Below, piece after piece: positions 16,515 to 24,597 of a DNA stretch of 64,000 nt. Where the stretch lies: the NCBI RefSeq assembly GCF_009759665.1, contig NZ_WQNE01000034.1:1-64000 (forward strand). The letters run 5' to 3'. The notes beneath the pieces were generated by a model. It did no database searches. It had not been told where the DNA came from and was given only the letters and a program-made list of their open reading frames with translations. The stretch's first letter is position 1. Each line of letters opens with the position of its first letter. Origin of the DNA: Bradyrhizobium cajani. GTDB taxonomy: Bacteria > Pseudomonadota > Alphaproteobacteria > Rhizobiales > Xanthobacteraceae. Position numbers and translations under genes: made by a program.

Positions 16515-17834
16515 ATGCATCCGACTGAGACAATGTCGTCCGACCGCCGGTCGATCCTGAAGGGCCTTGCGGCCGCGGCCGTCGCGTCGCTGGCGGCGCC
16601 GGCCGTCGCGGCCGAAAGCCTGCCGGCGCAGCCGACTGGACCCGCGGCCGCAATCGCCACCGACAATGCCTATTGGACGGCCGTGAAAGGGCTCTATGCC
16701 GTGACGTCGGATGTCGTCAATCTGGAGAACGGCTTTTGGGGCATCATGGCCGAGCCGGTGAGGCGCGAGTTCATTCGCCAGACCGACATGGTCAATTATC
16801 AGAATTCCTACTACGCGCGGCAGCGCGCGGGGGCGGATTTCGAGGCCGTGCGCGTCAAAGTGGCCGAGGCGGTCGGCGCCGCGCCCGAGGAGATCGCGCT
16901 CACCCGTGGCGCAACCGAAGCTTTGCAGCTCCTCATCAGCGGTTACAACAGGCTGAAGCCGGGCGACAGCGTGCTCTACGCCGACCTCGACTACGATTCG
17001 ATGCAGTACGCGATGAACGCGCTGAAGGCGCGCCGCGGTGTCGACGTGGTCAGGTTCGATGTGCCGGAGCCGGCCAGTCGCCAGGCCGTGCTCGACGCCT
17101 ATGCCCGCGCCCTCGATGCCAATCCGAAGACCAGGCTGCTGCTCCTCACCCATGTCAGCCATCGCACCGGCCTCGTCATGCCGGTCGCCGAGATCGCCCG
17201 CATGGCCAGGGCCAAGGGCATCGACATCATCCTCGACGCGGCCCATTCCTGGGGGCAGATCGACTTCAGGGTGGGTGAACTCGACGTCGATTTCGTCGGC
17301 TTCAACCTGCACAAATGGATCGGCGCGCCGGTCGGCGTGGGCTTCCTCTACATCCGGAAGGACCGCCTCGCCGCCATCGACCGCGACATGGGCGACGAGG
17401 ATTTTCCCGAGACCGACATCCGCTCGCGCGTGCACACCGGCACGGTCAATTTCGCGACGGTGCTGACCGTGCCGGCGGCCGTGTCGCTGCATCAAGAGAT
17501 CGGCGCGGCGGCGAAGCAGGCCCGCCTGCGATATTTGCGCGACTACTGGGTCAGCCGCGTGCGGGGCTTCAAGGATATTGAGATCCTGACGCCGGACGAG
17601 CCGGGCCTGTATGGCGCGCTCACGTCCTTCCGCCTTGCCGGCAGGACGAGCAAGGCCGACAACGACGCCACCGTGGCGAAGCTCAGGGACGGCCACAAGA
17701 TCCTGACGGTGCGCCGCGCCGGCGTCGCCAAGGGCCAGTGCATCCGGGTGACGCCGGCGCTCTACACCGACGAGTCCGATCTCGACCGCTTCGTCGAGGC
17801 GCTCGCCGTCATCACGGGGACGAAGACCGGGTAA
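16515..17834 (+). CDS. PLP-dependent class V aminotransferase-fold enzyme with Tat-like leader
   Basis: After DRRSILKGLAAAAVASLAAPAVAAE, a twin-arginine-type signal, comes a class V aminotransferase fold. It has TRGATEALQLL near residue 132, the cofactor Asp in DAAHSWGQID, and the PLP lysine in NLHKWIG (Lys about 267). The closest recognisable family is isopenicillin-N epimerase / cysteine desulfurase-like. Export of a folded PLP enzyme by Tat is consistent with cofactor loading in the cytoplasm. The ATG at 16515 is chosen because GTGGAG lies just upstream; an ATG at 16533 is also possible. Substrate unknown. Confidence 0.85.
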   Translation: MHPTETMSSDRRSILKGLAAAAVASLAAPAVAAESLPAQPTGPAAAIATDNAYWTAVKGLYAVTSDVVNLENGFWGIMAEPVRREFIRQTDMVNYQNSYYARQRAGADFEAVRVKVAEAVGAAPEEIALTRGATEALQLLISGYNRLKPGDSVLYADLDYDSMQYAMNALKARRGVDVVRFDVPEPASRQAVLDAYARALDANPKTRLLLLTHVSHRTGLVMPVAEIARMARAKGIDIILDAAHSWGQIDFRVGELDVDFVGFNLHKWIGAPVGVGFLYIRKDRLAAIDRDMGDEDFPETDIRSRVHTGTVNFATVLTVPAAVSLHQEIGAAAKQARLRYLRDYWVSRVRGFKDIEILTPDEPGLYGALTSFRLAGRTSKADNDATVAKLRDGHKILTVRRAGVAKGQCIRVTPALYTDESDLDRFVEALAVITGTKTG

Positions 17835-17870
17835 AGCTTGGCGCAGGGCGGGTGCAGATCGCGGTCTGCC

Positions 17871-18893
17871 TCACCGCCACCCCAGCGCCGGCGCGACATG
17901 CGTCAGGATCGCCTCGATCGCATGCGCGCAGTAGGCGACGCCGAGCTGGTTGGGAATGGTCAACAGCAGCGTATCGGCCTCCGCAATCGCCTCGTCCTGG
18001 CGCAGCTGCTCGATCAGCACATCGGGCTCCGCGGCATAGCTCCGTCCGAAGATCGCCCGTGTGCGCGGGTCGATGAAGCCGATCTGGTCTTCGCCTCCGC
18101 GCTCCCCGCCAAAATAGGCGCGGTCGCGATCGTTCATCAGCGCGAAGATGCTGCGGCTGACGGAGACGCGGGGCTCGCGGCTGTGGCCGGCTTCCGTCCA
18201 CGCCGCGCGAAAGCTACGGATCTGTGCGGCCTGCTGCACGTGAAAGGCTTCGCCGGTCTCGTCGTTCTTCAGCGTCGAGCTCTGCAAATTCATGCCGAGC
18301 CTCGCCGCCCACACCGCGGTGGCGTTCGAGCCGGCGCCCCACCAGATCCGTTCGCGCAAGCCCTGCGCATGCGGCTCGAGGCGCAGAAGCCCCGGCGGGT
18401 TTGGAAACATCGGCTGCGGATTGGGCTCGGCAAAACCTTCGCCGCGGAGCAGGTCCAAAAAGACCTCGGCGTGGCGCCGGCCCATGTCGGCGTCGCTCTG
18501 GCCCTCGGCCGGCCGATAGCCAAAATAGCGCCAGCCGTCGATCACCTGCTCGGGCGAGCCGCGGCTGATGCCGAGCTGAAGCCGCCCGCCGGCGATGAGG
18601 TCGGCGGAGCCTGCGTCCTCCACCATGTAGAGCGGGTTCTCGTAGCGCATGTCGATCACGGCCGTGCCGATCTCGATCCTGCTGGTCTTCGCGCCGACGG
18701 CCGCAAGCAGCGGAAAGGGCGAAGCCAGCTGGCGCGCGAAGTGGTGCACGCGGAAATAGGCGCCGTCCGCCCCCAGCTGTTCCGCCGCGACGGCAAGCTC
18801 GATCGATTGCAGCAGCGTGTCCGCCGCCGAGCGGGTCTGCGACTGCGGGGAGGGGGTCCAGTGTCCGAAGGAGAGGAATCCGATCTTTTTCAT
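17871..18893 (-). CDS. Luciferase-like flavin-dependent monooxygenase
   Basis: This is a 340-residue TIM-barrel LLM-class protein. It opens KKIGFLSFGHWTP and includes AEQLGADGAYFRVHHFA, the flavin-binding strand RIEIGTAVIDMRYENPLYM, and GRLQLGISRGSPEQV. It would use reduced FMN from a separate reductase to oxygenate an unknown substrate. The ATG at 18893 is preferred because the homologous sequence begins there; the frame is open 29 codons further. It converges on the PLP enzyme gene and follows the giant cyclase on the same strand. Confidence 0.88.
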   Translation of the reverse strand: MKKIGFLSFGHWTPSPQSQTRSAADTLLQSIELAVAAEQLGADGAYFRVHHFARQLASPFPLLAAVGAKTSRIEIGTAVIDMRYENPLYMVEDAGSADLIAGGRLQLGISRGSPEQVIDGWRYFGYRPAEGQSDADMGRRHAEVFLDLLRGEGFAEPNPQPMFPNPPGLLRLEPHAQGLRERIWWGAGSNATAVWAARLGMNLQSSTLKNDETGEAFHVQQAAQIRSFRAAWTEAGHSREPRVSVSRSIFALMNDRDRAYFGGERGGEDQIGFIDPRTRAIFGRSYAAEPDVLIEQLRQDEAIAEADTLLLTIPNQLGVAYCAHAIEAILTHVAPALGWR

Positions 18894-18993
18894 GAGGGCA
18901 ACATATGGCTGATCGGAAGAGTTTGCGAGACGCCGGCCGGAGGAAAGATGGCAACAACCCAAGTGGAAGTGATCAAGCAACTACCGATGGGGG

Positions 18994-21900
18994 TTAGCAG
19001 GGCAGCGACGGCGGGGCACCGGCAAGTTCGCAGAGCAGAGCCTTCGCATCCCGCAGCTCCGGCGTCTCGAGGCCCTCTGTAAACGAGCCGTAGACAGGAA
19101 CAAGGATTTCCTGGGCTTTGCATCGCTCGGCCTTCCCGCTCCAAAGCCGTGCGAGGGCGGTCGCGGCGCGTAGCTCCCAAAGCCTGGCCCGCTGATCGCG
19201 GGCAACGTCAAACGCACGCAGCAAGCAGGTCTCGGCCTTGTCAGGAGCAGACAGGGCAAGGAGCAGTTCGCCCTTGCAAAAATGCAACGCTGCTTCGTTC
19301 CATCGCTCGTTGGTTTCGGTGATCAATGCGAAGGCTTCGTCGATAGTGTCGAGAGACGCCTGTAGCTGGCCGAGGCTACCAAGTGCATTCGCACGCAGGA
19401 GGAGCCAGTGGGTCACTACAGATTTTGCATCGCCCCGCCAAGCCGCTATCCCCTCTCGGAGGTGAGCCAGCCCGCGATCAGCCTCGCCAGCCCGGACCAT
19501 CAGCCAGCCCTTGATGATCGTGCCTGCAGCTCGCCACAGAAAGAAATCATGCTCGGTGCAGACCGCGATAAGCTCATCGACAATGTTCTCGTCCACTCCG
19601 ACGTGTCCATCAAGTGTGTAAGCCCCTGCGTCACGCTCAAAGGTGCAGAACAGAGAGGCGTGAAATAGGCCGAACGCGATCGAGGGATTATGCCTTTGTG
19701 CCCGTATTTCCCCCATCAGTTGATCGAATGTCTGCTGGGCCTGATTCAGATAGCCCAACGGAACGAGGGCGTGTGTGAGATAGGAAAGGATCGCGATACG
19801 GGGCTCGTAACCGAACCGGTAAGCCAGGGTCGCGTTTGGATCACACAACGCAAGCGCCTCCGCCAAGTGCGTGCGACCTCCGTCAAATTTTCCGCAATGG
19901 ACCAGCGCAGCCCCGACACCTCGGTGGGCCATCATCATAGCAATTGAGTCTCGCTCGCGCTCTGCCCGGCCAAGCATGGCAGTTGCAGTGGCGAGCGCAG
20001 CTTCTGCTTGGCCACGCAGAAGGAATACAAGGTATCTGCCGTAGTCGGCGATGCTACGCTGCAATGGGTCATCAACCCGCTCGCATAGTTCTTCTGCCCG
20101 CGCGAATGCCGCCACTGTGGCGGGGGATGACCAGCCTTTGGCGGCCATGCAGGCTGCACCCATGGCCACCTGCATATCGAGCTCAAGACGGACGTGCTCG
20201 GGGTCATCGGGCAGCGTCTGCAACAAACTCAGCCCATTTTGCAAATGGGCGATCGACTCCAGGGTCCCGGAGCGTTGATTCGCCAATTGCGCAGCTTGCC
20301 ACCAGTATCGGATGGCCCGTTCGGCGAGACCTGCCTCGGTGCAGTGATGAGCGATGATTTCCGGCAGAGCCTCGGCGTTCCCGGCCAGCCGCGCTTCAAG
20401 GACCTCCGCGATGCGAGCGTGCAATTGCTGCCGCCGAGGGCGCAGCAAGGTGCTGTAGGCGGCGTCCTGCACCAGCGCGTGCTTGAAGGCGTATGTGGCA
20501 TCCGGCGGCGTCCCGCGCCGGAACACCAACTCCGCGTGGATGAGCTGCTCCAAGCCCGCCTCGAGCTGCGGTCGCGACATGCCGGCAACGGCGGTGATCA
20601 GGTCGTGGGAAAACTGACGCCCGAGCGTCGCTGCAATCTGCGCCACCTCCCGAGTTGGCGCCAGCCGATCGAGCCGGGCCAGAAGTGAGGCCTGTAGCGT
20701 CGTTGGGATTGCCAAAGGAACCACCGTTCCGGTCACCGAGTAATGGTCTCCGGCATCGGTTATCCATCCGCTCTCGACGACGGATTTGGTCAGCTCCTCG
20801 ACGAACAACGGCACCCCGTCGGTGCGATCGATGATCTGATCGGCAATCTCTTTAGGCAATGCCTTGCCACCGGTTACATGCGCGATCATCTCGGCGCGGT
20901 GGCGAGGCGGTAGGCGGCTGAGACTGAGCAATGTCACGTGCGGTCGGCCGATCCACGGTGGAGTAAACTCCGGTCGAAATGTGAGTATGACCAAGACCCG
21001 CAGCGTCGCGGCTCGGTCTATAAGCAGATCCAGCGACTCCAGAGTGGTGGGGTCGCTCCAATGGATGTCTTCCCACAGCATCAGTAGCGGCTGCTGCGCT
21101 GCGAGGCCCTCCACCTGGGCCACTTGCGCCTGAAGCGTTTTCTCTTTGCGGCTGTGCGGCGTCAAATTGAGCGGCGGGTAGCGATCGCCGATCGGTATCG
21201 ACAGCAACTCCGCCAATAGAGGAACGGCTTCGCCCAGCTCTTGGTTGGCGAGAGCCAGTATCGCCACTAGCTTGTCCAAGCGGGTCTCGGCCGTATCCTC
21301 GCGGCGAAATCCGGCCGCCTGCTCGAGTTGGGCGATGCTGGGATACAGCGCGCTGTGCTGATGATGTGGCGAGCAGAAAAAACGTAAACGGATATGCGGC
21401 TCCTCGCTCACCTGCTCCAGCAGTGTTTGGGCGATGCGCGACTTGCCGATGCCCGGCTCGCCCGCGATTAGAACGACGGAACCGTCGCCGGCTTTTGCCC
21501 GCTCCCAGCGGCGCCTCAACAACGCGATCTCTTCCTCACGACCAATCAGCGGCGTGCTGGCGGTCCGTAGAGCCTCGAACCGACTGCCGACCAGACTCAC
21601 GCCCAAGACCCGCCAGACGTGCACCGGATAGTCAATGCCCGCGACCGCCCTTTTTCCGAGATCGCCATATTCGAACAGGCCGCCCAGCATGCGACGTGTG
21701 TTGTCTGCGATGACCACGGTGTTCGGTTCGGCCAATCCCTGAAGACGTGCCGCAAGATTAGGGGTCTCACCGATGACCGCTTGTTCCTTGGCGGCGCCTT
21801 CCCCGAGCAGATCGCCGACGACGACAAGGCCTGTGGCTATACCGATACGCACACGCAACGTGGCTGCGTTGCCTGCATCTAGTTTGGCCAAGGCTTCGAT

Positions 21901-22386
21901 CAAGGCGAGACCCGCGCGCACCGCCTGTTCGGCGTCCTCCTCATGGGCCTGCGGGTAGCCGAAATAAGCCAGCACGCCGTCACCGAGATATTTGGCAACA
22001 AAGCCTCCCGAGCTGGTGATCACCTCGGCGCAACGACGGTGATAAGCGCCGATGATGTCGCGCAGCTCCTCCGGATCGAGCCGCGCCGACAATGCCGTGG
22101 ATCCCACGAGGTCGGCGAACATGACCGTGAGTTGGCGGCGTTCGGCCTCGGGAGCCTTGCCGGCAGGGCGGTCGGGCTCGACCTCGATCGTGTCGCGAAA
22201 TGTTGCGGCGCCTAACGCGGCGATCGCATCGAGGAGAATACGGCGATGGCCAACCGCCGTCACGCCGAGATCTCTGAGGTCGTCGGCAGTCAGCTTGGGC
22301 AGGATTGCCTCATCGATCGCGTTCTCCCGGAACGCCTGCTCGTAGCGTTCCAGGCCGAGTCCGCGCAGCCAGGCACTGGTCTTCAT
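18994..22386 (-). CDS. SAM domain / class III nucleotide cyclase / AAA ATPase / TPR signalling protein
   Basis: The 1130-residue protein starts with a SAM domain (residues 1-65, AWLRGLGLERYEQAF, LRDLGVTAVGHRRILLDAI). A class III cyclase domain spans about 85-250, with metal-binding Asp in TVMFADLVGST and YLGDGVLAYFG and ETPNLAARLQ. An AAA-type ATPase has Walker A GEPGIGKS near 310, and the C-terminal half is helical, TPR-like. It resembles the large ATPase-cyclases abundant in rhizobia. It would convert ATP or GTP to a cyclic nucleotide in response to partners held by its ATPase and repeats; target unknown. An ATG 10 codons upstream is also possible. Confidence 0.88.
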   Translation of the reverse strand: MKTSAWLRGLGLERYEQAFRENAIDEAILPKLTADDLRDLGVTAVGHRRILLDAIAALGAATFRDTIEVEPDRPAGKAPEAERRQLTVMFADLVGSTALSARLDPEELRDIIGAYHRRCAEVITSSGGFVAKYLGDGVLAYFGYPQAHEEDAEQAVRAGLALIEALAKLDAGNAATLRVRIGIATGLVVVGDLLGEGAAKEQAVIGETPNLAARLQGLAEPNTVVIADNTRRMLGGLFEYGDLGKRAVAGIDYPVHVWRVLGVSLVGSRFEALRTASTPLIGREEEIALLRRRWERAKAGDGSVVLIAGEPGIGKSRIAQTLLEQVSEEPHIRLRFFCSPHHQHSALYPSIAQLEQAAGFRREDTAETRLDKLVAILALANQELGEAVPLLAELLSIPIGDRYPPLNLTPHSRKEKTLQAQVAQVEGLAAQQPLLMLWEDIHWSDPTTLESLDLLIDRAATLRVLVILTFRPEFTPPWIGRPHVTLLSLSRLPPRHRAEMIAHVTGGKALPKEIADQIIDRTDGVPLFVEELTKSVVESGWITDAGDHYSVTGTVVPLAIPTTLQASLLARLDRLAPTREVAQIAATLGRQFSHDLITAVAGMSRPQLEAGLEQLIHAELVFRRGTPPDATYAFKHALVQDAAYSTLLRPRRQQLHARIAEVLEARLAGNAEALPEIIAHHCTEAGLAERAIRYWWQAAQLANQRSGTLESIAHLQNGLSLLQTLPDDPEHVRLELDMQVAMGAACMAAKGWSSPATVAAFARAEELCERVDDPLQRSIADYGRYLVFLLRGQAEAALATATAMLGRAERERDSIAMMMAHRGVGAALVHCGKFDGGRTHLAEALALCDPNATLAYRFGYEPRIAILSYLTHALVPLGYLNQAQQTFDQLMGEIRAQRHNPSIAFGLFHASLFCTFERDAGAYTLDGHVGVDENIVDELIAVCTEHDFFLWRAAGTIIKGWLMVRAGEADRGLAHLREGIAAWRGDAKSVVTHWLLLRANALGSLGQLQASLDTIDEAFALITETNERWNEAALHFCKGELLLALSAPDKAETCLLRAFDVARDQRARLWELRAATALARLWSGKAERCKAQEILVPVYGSFTEGLETPELRDAKALLCELAGAPPSLPC

Positions 22387-22604
22387 GGCGTTCACACGCA
22401 CACTTGGCACTGGCAAGAGCCGCCGGGTCCGTCGCTGCCTTAGCCGTGCACCGATCGAGCCGCTCGCGGACCGGCCGCCATACCAGAAGACGTAGCCAGC
22501 TTATCCCACCGCGTGGGGCGAAACACGCTTTTTTGGCGCGTGAAGTCGAACGATCTGAGTTCGTGGTCCGCTGCGGGGCAGATCTGCCACGCCCAGGAGC
22601 GTCC

Positions 22605-23072
22605 TCAGATTTCGCAACCGGTCAAATTCAATGCCTTGCGCAAGCCACCAAACGCCTTGAGCCGACAGGGCTCGGTGCCGCTGGGGGCCTTTGAGCGCTG
22701 CAAATTGGCCGTTCGCTTGACAACGGTTGCCTTTGGTTTCGGCTTGGGACGTTCAGCGCTCGCGATCTTCTTCGGGTTGTGCCGATGACGGACGATCGGC
22801 TCCGGCTTGGACGAACCGATACGGATGTCTTCTGGCGGAGCGACGCGGTCTTCGACCGAAGCAGCCTGTGTCGGCATCTCGCTGCTCACAGCGACGACGT
22901 CAAGGCGATCGGCCTTCGCCAAGGCGTCATGTGAAGCAGGGATGCCTGCGTTTTGCTCGGCAGGCGGCTGGACGATCGCGACTGCGCGACGCGGTGGCGC
23001 TCTCAGCTCCATTGCTGACAGCACTCCTACACTCAACAGGATAAGGAGGCCCAACAACGCCATTCTCAGCAT
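22605..23072 (-). CDS. Small membrane-anchored protein of unknown function
   Basis: The protein has 155 residues with one N-terminal hydrophobic helix (MALLGLLILLSVGVLSAM), then a Pro/Ala-rich linker and a basic stretch (RHRHNPKKIASAERPKPKPK). It ends in a compact motif CRLKAFGGLRKALNLTGCEI with two cysteines. The terminal motif looks like the conserved part. It could be a periplasmic or membrane-tethered peptide. The 218 bases between it and the giant cyclase show no further gene. Function not recognised. Confidence 0.6.
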   Translation of the reverse strand: MLRMALLGLLILLSVGVLSAMELRAPPRRAVAIVQPPAEQNAGIPASHDALAKADRLDVVAVSSEMPTQAASVEDRVAPPEDIRIGSSKPEPIVRHRHNPKKIASAERPKPKPKATVVKRTANLQRSKAPSGTEPCRLKAFGGLRKALNLTGCEI

Positions 23073-23307
23073 AATGCGCCTCTAACCTGGGTTAGTGCCG
23101 CTGAAAATTCTCCGCGCCAATGAGGCAACTTGTCGGCGGCCGCCGACCTACGACGAATCATTTGCCGACAGGGTTAACGTCGGTGATGCTCTCCACACGT
23201 ACCGGGAAGTAGGTGAAACTCGCGAAGTTTGCCCGCCATGGCGAACCAAATCCGCCGCCGTACCGACCAATCAAAGCACCCGAGAGGACGCTCCTGACGA
23301 GGATGCG

Positions 23308-23778
23308 ATGAACCTGCAGAAGATCCTTTTCAGCTTCGACGGCCGGATCGGCCGCCGTACCTATTGGCTGGCGATCCTCGCCCTGATCGTCGCGGTGCCG
23401 GTCTTGACCTTCGCCCCCTTTCTCCTCGGAAGCGAAGAGTGGGCCGTCCTGATCGTCGCCCTGACCTCGCAATTCATATGGCTCTTGAGCCTGTGGCCGA
23501 TACTGGCCGTGGGCAGCAAGCGATTGCACGACCGCAACAAGAACGGATGGTGGCTGCTGGCCTTCTGGCTGCTCCCCTTCGCCCTGTTCGCTGGCGGCCT
23601 CGGCATCGTCTTGTTTGACGATCCCAGAACCGGCCGGAGCGGAGATTTCGCGACCGGCTCGGTCCTGCTTCTTGCGAGCCTTCCGCCCGCGCTGTGGGGC
23701 ATCGTCGAGCTCGGCATTCTGCCCGGCACCAAGGGGCCGAACCCGTACGGCGCCGACCCGGCGCAACAGCCGACTTGA
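23308..23778 (+). CDS. DUF805 family inner-membrane protein
   Basis: The 156-residue protein begins NLQKILFSFDGRIGRRTYW, the hallmark of DUF805 (YhaH/YhaI-like). It has four predicted helices: LAILALIVAVPVLTFAPFLL, VLIVALTSQFIWLLSLWPIL, WWLLAFWLLPFALFAGGLGI and LLLASLPPALWGIVELGIL. KRLHDRNKNGWW sits between helices two and three, and the C-terminus has GTKGPNPYGADP. Function is unknown in general. The ATG at 23308 is set by the conserved N-terminus; the frame is open upstream. Confidence 0.88.
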   Translation: MNLQKILFSFDGRIGRRTYWLAILALIVAVPVLTFAPFLLGSEEWAVLIVALTSQFIWLLSLWPILAVGSKRLHDRNKNGWWLLAFWLLPFALFAGGLGIVLFDDPRTGRSGDFATGSVLLLASLPPALWGIVELGILPGTKGPNPYGADPAQQPT

Positions 23779-23976
23779 AAGCCGCTATGCGTGCCGCGCT
23801 GGAGCTGATCGCTCTTGCAGAGTTTGAACCATCTGACCTGCCAGCGGCCTGTCTCTACGTCTGCTGTTCGGGGCAGACAGCAAAATGACAGGTCAACCTC
23901 AAACTGGCGCTCTTGACCGTTGCCGAAGTCACAACCTTTCCAAGGTATCTTTTGGATGTGATAGCTCTAGCGAACT

Positions 23977-24537
23977 ATGTTCAAATGGCTCAAACCGCTT
24001 CTTTTTGGGATTTGGGGGCTTCTGCTGATCCCCCTGATCGGCACGACTCTTGAAAGATGGTTCAGGGAAAACATCTTCTCCGAGCCGAACGCTGTGGCCA
24101 CGGCGATTTCCAATAACCTCGTCGCAGTGAGCCAACTTCGTTGGTTTAATTTTGCGTTGGTCTTTATGACCGGAATCGTGATTGGCGTCTCGTTGGAATC
24201 GTCAAAGCGGAAGTCAGGCGAGCGAAAAGCTTTCGAGCTCCGAAGCCTCGGTTATAGGTTTCGCAGTCTTTCAGATAACATCAAGCTTCGGACCGCATCG
24301 CCAGGATGGCCGGACAATGCGCGCGATCTGAGGCCTGCAATCCTGTCTGCATTTGTCTCCGCCAGGAAGTTTGACGTGTGGGTGCCTGACGAGCGCATGT
24401 ACGAACTGCCGGACGCGTCATTCCTGTGTGAATACTTCAGATCCGTCGGAATGCTTTTGGAGGATGGCCATTTGGACGACGCCAGCCGGGAGGCGCTGTC
24501 CTGGAAACCATTTCTCGATAGAGGAAAGCCGTCTTAG
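23977..24537 (+). CDS. Two-helix membrane protein of unknown function
   Basis: In this 186-residue protein helix one is LKPLLFGIWGLLLIPLIGTTL (residues 5-25) and helix two is FNFALVFMTGIVIGVSLES (about 57-76). A soluble C-terminal domain of about 110 residues is rich in charged residues. The gene is lower in GC than its neighbours, for example TTTTGGGATTTGGGGGCTT and TTTAATTTTGCGTTGG, which hints at recent transfer. No family is recognised. It is preceded by about 200 bases with no visible gene. Confidence 0.55.
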   Translation: MFKWLKPLLFGIWGLLLIPLIGTTLERWFRENIFSEPNAVATAISNNLVAVSQLRWFNFALVFMTGIVIGVSLESSKRKSGERKAFELRSLGYRFRSLSDNIKLRTASPGWPDNARDLRPAILSAFVSARKFDVWVPDERMYELPDASFLCEYFRSVGMLLEDGHLDDASREALSWKPFLDRGKPS

Positions 24538-24597
24538 GTTTTCCCGACGCCAAGTCAATGCGAGAGTGCACTCGCAGTCCGCCCTGCGGCATGGAGC

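Noticed and set aside
23082..23095. CTAACC-TG-GGTTAG inverted repeat between divergent genes
   Set aside because: Symmetric and well placed, but too short and with no regulator nearby to assign; not listed as an operator.
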